The notes under the pieces are model-generated. The model saw only the letters and a list, made by a program, of their open reading frames with translations, made no database searches and had not been told where the DNA came from. Both the position numbers and the translations under genes were made by a program. DNA of 64,000 bases from Prorocentrum cordatum (lineage: Eukaryota > Sar > Dinophyceae > Prorocentrales > Prorocentraceae): contig CAUYUJ010015016.1 of the NCBI GenBank assembly GCA_963575745.1, forward strand, positions 656,244 through 720,243, written 5' to 3'. The stretch's first letter is position 1. Each line of letters opens with the position of its first letter. Of the stretch, positions 43,486 to 55,705 are shown piece after piece.

Positions 43486-44880
43486 CCGCCCAAGAGACCT
43501 CCAAGACGGTCCAAGAGACCTCCAAGGGAGCCTCCAGCAATGCCCAAAGAAGCCCAAATCATAGATTCACATAAACTGTTGAACCATTTACACACTCTCG
43601 CCTTTGATGTCGCTGACCGTGGGCGCCTTGTGTATTGTGCCGCTGCTATAAAAAAGCGGCATGTTTGGTGATACTTCGGTGTGCGTCACTGGGCTGCGCC
43701 CGAAGCATATTTCCGAAAAACTGCAACTTGTGATTTTCATGCCGACGTCTTCTCTGCGTTTTCCTTGATCTGGCGCGCCTAACGCCAAAGGCCATACCAT
43801 ACCTCCTGTTTTTCGGGCCGGGCTAAAACACGGGAAGTAACACCAGCTGCGGCCGGCGCGAAAGACCCAAGAAAACGCAGAGACGTTTGCATGAACATTC
43901 GAACGCTTCGTTTCGGAAAAATGAGCCTTGGGACCAGCCCGAAAGCCCTCTGCTTCTTTCCTCTTCCTCCTCCTGCCCAACGAGCCCCAGAAAACCATTT
44001 CAAAATTTTGCGATGGTCCTCTCCCTCTACGCAGCCGAAAAAACCCTTACGAACTTCCATCAACTCCCGTACATACTTCCCCACCTGCCAACGTGCGACC
44101 GCCCCAAAACGCGGGCGCAAAGCGGGCGCTCCAACGAGGGCAAAACACCATTTCAAACATTTCGCGATGGTCCTGTCCTTCTACGCCACCGACCTACGTG
44201 CGACCGTCCGAAAGCGACTGCGAAAGGCAAACGTCCCAACGAGCCCCAGAAAAAAAATCAAAATTTTGCGATGGTCCTGTCCTTCTACGCACTCGAAAAA
44301 CTCACCATGAACTTCCATCCGTTCCAGCGGGCCCAAGCCAGCCCCAAGATGGCCTCAGGACCGCCCAAGAAGCCTCCCAAACGGCCCAGGATACCTCCAA
44401 GGGAGCCTCCAGCAAGGCCCGAAAAAACCCAAACTGTTGAACCATTTACAAATTTTCGTCTCTTCGAACTTCCGTCGGCTCAAGAGGGCCCAAGAGGCCT
44501 CCAAGATGGCGCCACGACGGACCAAGAGGGCCACGTGATAGCCCAAGGGACTTCAAATACGTCCTCAAAACAGCTCAATGCGGCCGCTGGGGAGCCCCGG
44601 ATCGACCCAATAGGGGATTCAAACTGACCCCGAATCGCCTCCGGAGGGGCCCAAGACGGCTTAAGAGGACCTCTGGACGGCCCTCCCTCTTTTCGCCGTC
44701 CCCGCTAGGGCCCCCAAGACCTCTGGGGGCGAAGGAAGACGCCCCAAACCAACGAAAACAATTGAGCACCCCAAAAATTTACTTTCGCTGAGCACGAGAG
44801 CCCTCAAGCAGCCTCTGGAAACATCCGAATAACTCCAGGGATGGACCGCCAGGAACACGAACCAAACAGTTTCAAAACTC
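43486..44880. other. Repeat-derived region, no gene
   Basis: Contains GCCCAAGAGACCTCCAAG-type repeats (43475-43545, 44335-44430, 44480-44530) and three copies of a unit with TTTGCGATGGTCCTGTCCTT (about 44005, 44160 and 44262). Open frames cross it but carry only the repeats. Confidence 0.5.
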
Positions 44881-44919
44881 GGCAGCGTGTCCTTTTTGTC
44901 GGCGACGGCGACGACGACG

Positions 44920-45002
44920 ACGGGAAGGGCCCAGGGCGCCGTTCCGAACGGATTTGTTGGGGAGGCAGGGGCCCGCTTCCGGCGGCGGCGGCGGCGGCGA
45001 CA

Positions 45003-45060
<58 letters not shown>

Positions 45061-45127
45061 CGGAGGCGGTGGCGGCGGCGGCGGCGACGGCGGCGACGGC
45101 GGCGGCGACGACGACGACGACGACGAA

Positions 45128-45175
<48 letters not shown>

Positions 45176-45280
45176 AACGAGGACGGCGGCGGCGGCGACG
45201 GCGACAGCGGCGGCGGCGGCGGCGACGGCGGCGGCGGCGGAGCGGGCGGCGGCGGCGAAGATGACGGGAAAGGTCCTGGG
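44920..45280. repeat. (GAC)n and (GGC)n microsatellite block
   Basis: Near-continuous CGA trinucleotides with GGC interruptions on plus. A second pure CGA run lies at 45583-45633. Confidence 0.95.
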
Positions 45281-45588
45281 CCCGTTCGGAACGGATTTCT
45301 TGGGGGGGCAGGGGCCCGCTTCCGGAAGCCGCTCTCGGGCTCCGGGGCCACCGAAGGCCAGCCTGGGGCGACGACTCGGCGCGCGGATCCCCCATCTGTC
45401 CAGATCTCTCACGTCGTGATGTTTTCGACGCGGAAGTTTTTTCGGCGTCTTCGGCCTCAGAATTTTCAGCCAAAGCGGCTGCGGTTGAAGTCGCGAGCCA
45501 AAGCGGCCACGGAAGACAGAGCGGAGAAGGAAGAGGGGGAGGATGAGGAGGAGGAAATGCAGCAGGGGCCATAAGCAGATAGGGGCCA

Positions 45589-45633
<45 letters not shown>

Positions 45634-46004
45634 AACGCTGGTGGCGAGGGACCCCCGCAAAGCGAACATTAATGTCCATGGCTTTATGAGTCCGTTCGTA
45701 CGAGTGGAGAGGCCATGAGACACCCGTCGCTGAAGAATCCTAGACACCGGTCGGGGCCAGGCCACACGCCGCGATGGTTCGGATTCTTTGCAATGGATGG
45801 CTTCACAGCTAAGTGGACTCAACAAGCATGGACAATGATGCTGCGCGCGGGCAACAAAGAGAAGGAAGCGAGGAGGAGGGAAAGGAGGAGGAGGGGGAGG
45901 GGACCCTCTCTCCCGTTCGCCTGTGGGGCCGCGAGCATGACGCCGACGGCGGCGCCGACGGCGGCGACGGCGGCATCGGCGGCGGCGACAGCGGCCAGGG
46001 CGGT

Positions 46005-46152
46005 CCTTCTTCCTCCTCCTCCTGCTCCTCCTCCTCCTCCTCCTCTTCCTCCTCCTCGTCCTCCTCCTCGCTCCTCCTCCTCCTCCTCCCTCCTCCTCCT
46101 CCTCCTCCTCCTCCTCCTCCTCCTCCTCCTCCTCCTCCTCCTCCTCCCTCCC
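46005..46152. repeat. (TCC)n microsatellite
   Basis: CTCCTC run on plus, preceded by GGC-rich and GGA-rich stretches (45855-45990). Confidence 0.95.
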
Positions 46153-47560
46153 TATGGGACCACGAAACGTGTGAGGGGTGTGCCAAATGGGGCGGCGGCG
46201 CCATGCGAGTTGCGCCACTTGGACCTGAGATGGAGCTCCCTGTGGGGCCACGGAACGTGTGAGGGGTGTGCCAAAATGGGACGGCGGCGCCATGCGAACT
46301 GCGCCACGGGGACCTCAGGTGGAGCCCCTATGGGGCCACGAAACGTGTGAGTGGTGTGCCGAGATGGGGCGGCGCCGCCTATAGGGCCACGAAACGTGTG
46401 AGGGGCGCCCCGGAATCGACAAGGCGCCGCCATGTGAACCCATCCACTGGGGCCGTCGGTGGAGCTCCCTGTGGGGCCGCGATCCTCGTGACGGGTGTGC
46501 CGAAATGGGGGTGGAACCGCATGCGGACCCTGCCACTGGGGCCTTTAGTGGGGCTCACTATGGGGCCACGGAACGTGTGAGGGGTGTGCCGAAATGGGGG
46601 TGGAACCGCATGCGGACCCCGCCACTGGGGCCTTCGGTGGGGCTCACTATGGGTCCACGAAACGTGTGAGGGGTGTGCCGAAATGGGGGTGGAACCGCAT
46701 GCGGACCTTGCCACTGGGGCCTTCGGTGGGGCTCACTATGGGGCCACGGAACGTGTGAGGGGTGTGCCGAAATGGGGGTGGAACCGCATGCGGACCCTGC
46801 CACTGGGGCCTTCGGTGGGGCTCGCTATGGGCCACGGAACGTGTGAGGGGTGTGCCGAAATGGGGGTGGAACCGCATGCGGACCCTGCCACTGGGGCCTT
46901 TAGTGGGGCTCACTATGGGGCCACGGAACGTGTGAGGGGTGTGCCGAAATGGGGGTGGAACCGCATGCGGACCTTGCCACTGGGGCCTTCGGTGGGGCTC
47001 GCTATGGGGCCACGGAACGTGTGAGGGATGTGCCGAAATGGGGGTGGAACCGCATGCGGACCTTGCCACTGGGGCCTTCGGTGGGGCTCACTATGGGTCC
47101 ACGAAACGTGTGAGGGGTGTGCCGAAATAGGGGTGGAAAGGTGGGTCCACGAAACGTGTGAGGGATGTGCCGAAATGAGGGTGGAACCGCATGCGGACCC
47201 TGCCACTGGGGCCTTTAGTGGGGCTCGCTATGGGGCCACGGAACGTGTGAGGGGTGTGCCGAAATGGGGGTGGAACCGCATGCGGACCCTGCCATCGGGG
47301 GTGGAACCGGGGTGGAATGCGGACCCTGCCACTGGGGCCTTCGGTGGGGCTCACTATGGGGCCACGGAACGTGTGAGGGGTGTGCCGAAATGGGGGTGGA
47401 ACCGCATGCGGACCTTGCCACTGGGGCCTTCCCTGGCGCTCACTATGGGTCCACGAAACGTGTGAGAGGTGTGCCGAAATAGGGGTGGGACCGCATGCGG
47501 ACCCTGCCAATGAGGCCTTCGGTGGAGCTACCTATGGGGGCCACGAAACGTGTGAGGGGT
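46153..47560. repeat. ~89-bp satellite, about 15 copies
   Basis: Units share GGCCACGGAACGTGTGAGGG, GTGTGCCGAAATGGGGGTGG and AACCGCATGCGGACC. Alternating sub-types carry GGGGCTCACTATGG or GGGGCTCGCTATGG. Confidence 0.93.
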
Positions 47561-47775
47561 GATGGTGATGATGACAGCGATGCTGCTGATGATGATGACG
47601 ATTCTGGTGATGATGATGGTCGTGAGGATTCTGACGATGATGGTGATGACGGTGATGATGACGACGATGATAGTGATGATGACGACGATGGTGATGACGA
47701 CGACCATGATGGTGCTGATGATGATGACGATGACGATGATGATGGCGATGACGATGATGATGATGTTGACGATGC

Positions 47776-47817
<42 letters not shown>

Positions 47818-47923
47818 GAGGGAGGAGGGAGGAGGGGGAGGAGGAGCGGGAGGAACGCGGGGCACCGTCTCTTCAAAACGAGGACCCAACACCACAGGAT
47901 GGTTGGGAACTAATGGCGATGGC

Positions 47924-47993
<70 letters not shown>

Positions 47994-48026
47994 GTGATGC
48001 TGGTGGTGATGATGACGAGGATGATG

Positions 48027-48065
<39 letters not shown>

Positions 48066-48125
48066 CTGATGCTGATGATGATGATGACGATGATGGGAGG
48101 AGAGAGGAGGGCAGCGTGATGATGG
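47560..48125. repeat. (GAT)n/(ATG)n microsatellite blocks
   Basis: Two blocks, 47560-47815 and 47915-48100, with GAC interruptions. Confidence 0.95.
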
Positions 48126-48242
48126 TGGTGGGATAGGTGATGGGATGGGGGGAGGAGGGGGGAGAGGAGGAAGGAGGAAGCGGGAACGCGGGGCACCGTC
48201 TCTTCAAAACGAGGACCCAACACCACAGGATGGTTGGGAAAA
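47835..48242. repeat. Direct repeat of ~65 bp around the GAT block
   Basis: Copies at about 47845-47910 and 48177-48241 share GGCACCGTCTCTTCAAAACG and CCAACACCACAGGATGG. Confidence 0.85.
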
Positions 48243-48539
48243 ACTGAAGGGGCGTTTGAAGCAGGAGTGAAATGCAACAGCGAAGTCGCGCTCGAGCGCA
48301 AGTGGGGTTGCCACACCTTGCGATGTGTGTACCAGGGCCCCCCAGGAAGCCTCAGGAGGCCCGACTTGGATACCAGAAGAGGCTCCAGGAGGCCCCAAGA
48401 TTGTGAGTGTTGTGTGGGTGTGTGTGTGTGTGATGTGTGCTCTCTGTTGTGCGTGCTTATTGTGCGTTGTAGGTGTTGTGTGTGTTATGCTTGTCTAGCG
48501 TGTGATGTGTTGGGCGTGATTTGTGTCTCTGTGTGTGCA
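48243..48539. other. Spacer with TGTG-rich stretch, no gene
   Basis: 48405-48540 is TG/GT-rich; nothing coding recognised. Confidence 0.5.
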
Positions 48540-48740
48540 TTTAGTTCTGAGGCCCCAGGAGGCCCCAGGAGGCCCCAGGCGGCCTCAGGAGGCCCCAGGA
48601 GACCCCAGGAGGCTTCAGGAGGCCCCACGAGGCTCCAGGAGGCCGCAGGAGGCCGCAGGAGGCCCCGGGAGGTTTCAGGAGACCCCGAGGAGGCTCCGAG
48701 GCGGGGCCTGGGGTACCAGAAGGTTCAGAAAGCCCCAGGA
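48540..48740. repeat. AGGCCCC tandem repeats
   Basis: Units of 9-12 bp such as CAGGAGGCCC. Related repeats occur at 48340-48400, 59370-59640 and 61965-62130. Confidence 0.9.
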
Positions 48741-48744
48741 GTAT

Positions 48745-49465
48745 GCATGAGTGTATATATATATATACACATACATGTACATGTATGTATGCATGTGTAT
48801 ACATATACATAGATGTGCATACGTATGTTTGTATGTATGCATGCATGCATGCATGTATGTATGTATGTATGTATGTGCGTACATGTATGTATGCATGCAT
48901 GCATGCATGCATGCATGCATGTATGTGTATGTATGTATGTATGTATGTATGTATGTATGTATGTATGTATGTATGTATGTATGTATGTATGGATCGATGG
49001 ATGTATGTATGCATATGTGTATGTATGTATGTAGGTAGGTAGGTAGGCAGGTAGGTAGGTAGGTATGTGTGTGTATGTATGCATGCATGTATGTTTGTAT
49101 GTATGTATGTATCTATGTGTGTATGCATGTATGTTTGTATGTGTATGTATGCGTATGTATGTGTATGTGTATGTGTATGTGTATGTATGTATGCATGTAT
49201 GTATGTATGTGTGCATGTATGTATGTACGTATGTACGTATGTACGTAATTACGTATTTACGTATGTACGTGTGTACGTATGTACGTATGTACGTATGTAC
49301 GTATGTACGTATGTACGTATGTACGTGTGTACGTGTGTACGTATGTACGTATGTACGTATGTACGTATGTACGTATGTACGTATGTATGTATGTATGTAT
49401 GTATGTATGTCTGTCTGTCTGTCTGTATGTATGTATGTATGTATGTTTATATGTATGTGTAAACT
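48745..49465. repeat. Compound TATG/GCAT/TAGG/TACG/TCTG microsatellite
   Basis: Successive pure blocks: TATATA, TGCA, GTAT, TAGG, GTAT, TACG (49215-49380), GTCT. Confidence 0.97.
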
Positions 49466-50030
49466 CACAAACATAAGCATATGCTAGAACCACGCGTGCG
49501 CCACGCGAGCGCTTAAGTTCTAGTCACAGATCGGCCATGGCTCTCGTTTTCGCTCGCGTCATGGGCGACACTGGGAATTTTCACGCATGTGGATTTTGCA
49601 GAGCCTCCGTCCTCGGCCCTCTCATGTCCTCGTCCCTCTCAGTCCTCGCCGTTGCTGTGGTCATCCTCCTCCTCCTCCTCTGCCTCCCCTTCCTTGTCTG
49701 CTCCCTCCGTGGTTATTCCTTTCCCCCTCTCCCTGATCCCTCTTTGCTCCTCCGTCTGCTCCTGTTCCTCCTCCTCCTCCTCCCCCCCATCTCCTCCTCC
49801 TCCTCCTCCTCCACCTCCTCCTCCTCCTCCCACCCTCGACGAGAAGCCGTCGCACGCCTCGAGGGGGGGGGGACGGGACAAGGTTCGAACGTCCAGGTTC
49901 GAAATATTTCGGATTTGGACCCTCCGGTAATGCTCTAGGAGGCTGCTGGAGATGTCAAAAGCCTGAGGGCCCGTTTCCTGCAGGAGCCCTTTCCCTCCCG
50001 GCGAAAGTTGCGGAACCTCTTGGGCCCACG
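49466..50030. repeat. Spacer containing (TCC)n tract
   Basis: CTCCTC-rich at 49655-49840. The rest is unremarkable and non-coding. Confidence 0.7.
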
Positions 50031-50109
50031 CCGACGACGACGAGACGATAAAGACGACGAAGGAGGGGGGGGGAGGAGGAGGACGAGGAGGAGGAGGAGG
50101 AGGAGGAGA

Positions 50110-50170
<61 letters not shown>

Positions 50171-50275
50171 AACGACGACGACGACGACGAAGCAACGACG
50201 ACGACGACGACGACGACAACGACGCCGACGCCGACGCGGACGACGACGACGACAGCGACGACGACGACGACGGCG
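50030..50275. repeat. (GAC)n/(GAG)n microsatellite
   Basis: ACGACG run at about 50110-50270 after a GAGGAG run. Confidence 0.95.
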
Positions 50276-51630
50276 TGGGCCCTCCTTTACGGTCCTGAAG
50301 TTTCGAAATTCTTGAAGCTTCGTTGATACTTCGTGGGTTGTTGTATACCTTCTGAGTTGACAAGGCGGGAACTCCCAAAAACGTTGAATCTATGGAAACG
50401 AATCTTGCGTCATGGGGCCTTTTCGAAGGCTGTATGGGGACCCTCTTGGAGCGTCTGGGGGGCGGTCTGGGCCGTTTGGAAGCCTGCGTGGAGCGTCTCG
50501 GGAACGTACTGGGCCGACGGGAGGTGACCGCAGGCGCGTGGGAGTGATTTTCCGTCGACTCCGGCTCGACTCGGCGTCTCGTCGAATTTTCGCGGAGGTC
50601 TCTCGCGGCGGTGCGTCTGGGGCCGGGTTGAAGCGTCGGCAAGCCGAAAAGGCGGACACCCGAAAAAACATTCCAAACCTTAGGGAAACCAGTGATTTAT
50701 GTGCGCCTATCGGGGCGTTCTTGGGGGCCGTATGGGACCCCTCTCAGAGCGCCTGGGGGAAATTTTGAACCGTCTGGAATCCTTCGCGCAGCGCCTCGGG
50801 AGAGGGGTGGGCCATCTGGAGACAACTGCAAGCGCCCAGAAATGAATTTCCAGCGAGATACACACCGACGCCACGCAAGTATCGGGCAGGATCGGATCAC
50901 TCGAATCCGAATCGGATCGCCTTTATCGAATCGCCTTTATCGAATCGGATCGATCGGAACGAAATGCACCTTGGAGTGGGGGGAGGGGGAGGGGCGGGGC
51001 TGGCGACCCGCAGGGAGTGGGGCGAGGCGGTGCGGCCTTCCCAGACGGCAAAGGAAAGTTCGGCGGTAACTCGCGGGCGCCTCCCATACCCTCTTGTTGG
51101 CTCTTACGACTCGGCACTAGTCGACGCGGTTCGACGCTAGTTCGGCGCTATCCCATCGATTCCCCGAGGCTAGCCGAAGCGACTGCATGAAAGACGGATT
51201 CGCGAGGGTACACAAGGTCCCCATGATTTGCGACCGAAGGAAAGAAGTCTTGGCAAGACTCAGGGGTTTCTGAGAGGGCCCGCCAGGAGGCGGGAGGGCT
51301 TCCGACAGGCCCCGCGCCTGCTTTGAAAACATCCCCCACTACCTGCCGCTTTCTGCGCGCCGCCAGGCGGAAGAGGAGGAGATGGGAGGAAGCAGAAGGA
51401 AACGATAGGAAACAGCAGGAGGACGAACATATAACTTGCGCCCTGACGAGTCGCAATAACACCTGCGAGATATGATGCATCAAGGAATACGGAGAAGTAC
51501 GTCAGCTCAGCGTAGACGCTCGTGGCTTAGCTTGGCGTGGAGCTCTGGATCGTCGTCGTCGTCGTCGAACATTCGAGGTTCGAGGATCGACGATGCCGGG
51601 GTCGTCATCCACCTGAGGGGCGTCTTCTCT
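50276..51630. other. Degenerate GC-rich repeats, no gene
   Basis: 50420-50850 holds GTATGGGGACCCTCTTGGAG-type units. 50885-50960 has six ATCGGATCG-type units. No coding recognised in 50960-51630. Confidence 0.5.
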
Positions 51631-52890
51631 CCTCTGACGGGCGCCCTTGGGGCATCTGGGAGAATGTTGGGGCCGCGCTGGGGCACAAGACCCGAAGCCG
51701 TTTTGGAGACTCTGATGCTGTTGTGGGAACGTTTTGGGGCCCCGGAGCCCCCTGAAGCTGCCTTGGGGCTGTTCTGTGCTGTATCCAAAACTGTGGACGT
51801 CCGTGGGCTCTGTTGGGGGTGCTTGGGGACATCCTTTGGGCCCCCCCGGGGGCCTGCAGGAGCCTTTCTGAGCTGTTTCGGGTCGTCTTGGGGCCCTCTT
51901 CGGCCGTCTTCAGGCTCTCTTTGGGGCTTCTTGGGTTGTTTTGGGGCGGTCGTGGCGGCGTCTGGAATATCTGGGGGCCTCCTTTGGGCCCCCTCTGGAG
52001 GCTGGCAGTGGCCTTTCTGGGTCATCGCGCGCCTCCTTGGAGCCGTATGGGGCAGTCTTCGGGCTCTCCTGGGAAATTCTTGGGCTGTGTTGGGGCGGTC
52101 TGGGCGGCGTTCGGGGTCGTGGCGCACGCTGGGGCAGCCCGCCACGTGTAGACTGGGCCGTCTTGGAGGCCTCCAGGACCGTCTGGGGCAAATTTTGGGC
52201 CGTCATGGACCGTCTCGGCGCCCGCTTGGGGGCCTCTGAAGCCGTTTTGGGGCGACACTTGCGGCTTCCTGAGCCGTCTTGCAGCGTCGGAAAACCGAAA
52301 GGCGAAAACTCCCCAATTGTTCAGAATCGACCACCAAATCCATAAATGTTGCCTCTTCGGCTCCTCTTGGGAAGCATATTGGGGGCCTTGGGCCGTCTTG
52401 GAGGCCTCTTGGGCCGTCTGGAAGCCATCGTGGGCGTCTTGGAACGGAATTTCGGCGATGCTCTACCCTCAAGGCGCGTTTTGGGGCTCTTGGAACCCTG
52501 GCGTCCTGTTCTGGGAGCTGTTTTGGGCCGCCTGGTCGGGGGGCGTCCCCGGAGGCCCGGGGCCCGCCTTGTCGGCTGTCTCGGCGCCCGCTCGGGGGCC
52601 TCTGAAGCCGTGCTGGGGCGACACTTGGAGCCTCCTAGACCGAGATGGAACGTCGGGAAGCCGAAAATGCAGAAATGCGAATAACAATCAAACACATCAA
52701 GAACATGAGTTTTGCCTCCTGGGGCCCTCTTGGAAGGCCTCTTGGAGGCCTCTTGGGGCGTCTTGGAGGTTCCTTGAGCCGTCTGGAGGCCATCGTGGGC
52801 GTGTTGGAGCGGGAGTGGGGCGATTCTCGGCACTCGTGGAGCGTTTTGGGGCAGCTTGGGGCCCTCGTGTTCACTTTTTGGGGCTGTCGG
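51630..52890. repeat. Degenerate CTTGGGGCCGTCTTGGAG-type repeats
   Basis: Irregular 25-35 bp units. Two larger copies (about 52290-52460 and 52640-52820) each include GGAAGCCGAAA-like and GGAGGCCTCTTGGG blocks. Abuts and truncates the reverse transcriptase gene. Confidence 0.7.
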
Positions 52891-54621
52891 GCCGGGCGGG
52901 GCCGCGGCCAGCTGCTTGTCGGCGACCTGGGCGAAGGCGCAACGACCAGTCGAAGCCCGCGCCCATGGAAGCCCAGGTGGGCCACGCCGCGTCGGCTGGC
53001 CTATGCCGGACGCCGCCCAGCCCCGTGAACTCCAGAACCCGCGCAGGCACCTCCAGCCAGGCGAAGGAGGCCCTAATCCAGGGGGGGGGACTTGAGCCGG
53101 TGGAAACAATCCTTTTTGTCGGCCATGCCCGGGCGCAGCTTCGGGATCGCTAGATTTTCGAAGTCGCCGTCGCCCACTTCGACGTTCGCGAACGCCTCGG
53201 AAGTGCAGAGCCGCGCGCCCAGCGGGGGGCGGAACCAGCAATTGCTCCTGCTAAGCTAGTGTCAATGATCAGCCTTAGACGCGTCTCGTTGCTCTTCCAG
53301 ACGAAGAAGCCCCCGATCCTCTCCCGCGGCGTCAGCGTAGCATCGAGCATCTGTCGAAGTCCCCGAGCCCCCTCACGAAGGCCTGGTATGTCTTCTTGAT
53401 GAACATCAGCTTTCTGTCGGCGCAAGGCGCGATCCGTCGCTTCATCTCAGGCCGCGGCACCAGCTCTTGATAAGCCTCCAAGTGGCGAGAGACCTTGCGT
53501 CCAGCAGCGATTCGATCGGTGGGGGGGCGAGACGTCGTCGGGCAGGGAAACGAGGTCGGCGTCGAGGGCAGCGAGGTTCGTGGAGCCGGTCTCCAGCTCG
53601 CACAGAGACCGACCGCGCAGGAGGTTCCGCAGGGTCCCCCGCCCCGAGAGGGCCTCAGGCATGGGCCCCCAGTCCTTGACCAGGCCTTCCACGAGGGCCA
53701 TCACCTCGGGCGTCGAAACACCTGGCCTGGCCGACTCAGGGGCAAGGTCCCAGATGTCGTAGCCGCCGAGCCCGCTCAGTCCGTGGACCGCCTCCGGCAC
53801 CATCTTTATGCGCCGTCTAGCATGGCCCCAGGCCTTCTTTGCACAGCGAGTCGAGGTGGCAGGGCCGGCTGGCGACGCAGGAACAAGCGAGGGGAAGAAG
53901 TCCCACGTCGGTCGGCCACCTGGGGGAGGGCACCCGACGCCCAGCGATGCCACGCCGAGAGTAGGGCGATACCCCTTCGGCGGCGCCGCTGCTCACGGCG
54001 GGGAGGAGGCAGCGGGCGCGGGTCCAGCCGCCGTCCTCGCGCCCGCATCCGCCGCGATCTCTCCGCGCCCTGCTGGGCCCCCGCTGCCCGCGTCGGCGCA
54101 GCTTGCCCTGATGCCCCCCGCGGCGGCCGCAGTGCCCCCGCGAGGCCCGCGAGCGCCACCGCCCCAGCCGAGGGCCCCGGCAGGCGCGATCCTTGACCCG
54201 CCAGCCCGCGTGCGAGTGGAGGAAAAGCTGACCAGCTGGTCGGGCGCGCCCGCGTCCACGCCCGGCTTCGCGCGTTCACAATTTTCCTCCAGCGGGTCCC
54301 TGTAGGCGTCGATGATGGTCTGGAACCACTTGCCGCGCGTCTCCAACAAGTCGAGGGCGCCCGTGCTCACCTGGTCGCACGCACTCGCGGCACAGAGGGC
54401 GGCGCGCAGGACCTTCATCTCATGGTAGTCGATATTGCGCCCCCCTTGCCACATGAGGAGCCACTGGCGCGGCGGTCCCAAACGCCGGTCGAAGCGCTTG
54501 GCCAGGAGGAGCATCGTGCCCGGGCCCTCGAAAGGCGTAACAGTGAACCTCCTGCGTCCTGCGTGCTCTCCCGGATCACACGCAGCCACGACTCAAACAG
54601 TGCCTTCTGCGTGTCGCAACC

Positions 54622-55705
54622 CTGGTAGACAGCCGAAAACAAGAATAGACACTTTTAGACATCCTGAGCTTCCCGTTGAGGCGCCGTGCGCACAGTATCT
54701 ATTAGTATATACGTTTTAGAAATAGACGCTTTTAGAAATTATCGTGCTCCCGCTGAGGCCCGGTGGTCATAGTATCCAAAAGTATCTATTTCGGACAGCG
54801 TCTAAACATATGTGTTTGCATCGGCTGCGTTGCAATATTTCTGTGTCTATGAATGTATAACTCGTATATATGTAGTATCTATCTTTGAACAAAACTATCT
54901 ATTTTAAAGCACGAAGTAGCGACCATAGTAGAGCTGGGAAGACCAGCTGGGGCCCTAGGAATCCATAGGGAATCCCTAAGGCATTTTTAGGGAATCCTTA
55001 GGTATCCGTGAATCTTTAAGAATCCGCCAGGAATCCGTAGGAATCCCCAGGGAATCCTTTTGCAAGCCTATAGAGAATCCTTAGGAATCCAAAAAGGAAA
55101 TCTTTAGGAATCCCTATAGGGAAACCTCAGGAATCCCTCGGGAATCCTTAGGACCCCCTGTAGGGAATCCGCAGGAATCCCCCGGGAATCCTTCAGCAAG
55201 CCTGAAGGAATACTTCGGGATCCCGAATGAATTCCGAGGGAATCCCTAGGAATCCTTAAGGGATCTTTAGGAATCCCTAAGGTATCACCCAATCTTTGAA
55301 CTTCAGACGTTTCAGCGGAGTTGGGAGTGTATATTTTCGGGCTCGGCCAAGGATTCGGCGCGCGCCGAACCTATCAGTATCTATTGTTCGAACCAGTTTC
55401 TATTTGTTTTTATGAGTTTCTATTTTCAACTCAAGGAAATTGCAACGCGCATCTATTTTTAAATAAGAAACGTATCTACCAACGTCTATGTTTCATAAAA
55501 CGGAAAGCTGGTTCCGTCTCTACTGTTTGATAACATGTTCTATTTGGTACGTGTCTATTTTCATTAGGTCAAACGATTTGCATAACAAAACGACATAAAA
55601 AATAACAGACTCGCGTTTCTGGCGCTCCGACTCAGATGCGTTGCGGTTTCGTCATAGCAGGCGCGCACCAAAGATAGACACTACCAGTATCTATTTTTTG
55701 TCTAC
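54622..55705 (-). other. 1,084-bp GT-AG intron with inverted ends (introner-like)
   Basis: Minus-strand boundaries DSL|GTAGACA...TCTACCAG|GGTTGC keep phase 0 (VDSL to GCDTQ) and have the dinoflagellate AG|G acceptor. The ends are inverted copies (CTAGTAGACA and CTGGTAGACA on opposite strands). The interior is AT-rich and contains TATCTATT motifs and GGAATCC repeats. Confidence 0.75.
54950..55290. repeat. GGAATCC-type repeats, second locus
   Basis: Same degenerate family as 26785-27335, here inside the intron of the retroelement gene. Confidence 0.85.

Noticed and set aside
44872-45679. Poly-Arg, poly-Ser, poly-Thr and poly-Asp open frames
   Set aside because: Translations of the GAC/GGC microsatellite.
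48541-49487. Open frames rich in Tyr-Val-Cys-Met or Ile-His-Thr
   Set aside because: Translations of TATG/TACG microsatellites; the same applies to 56578-57292.
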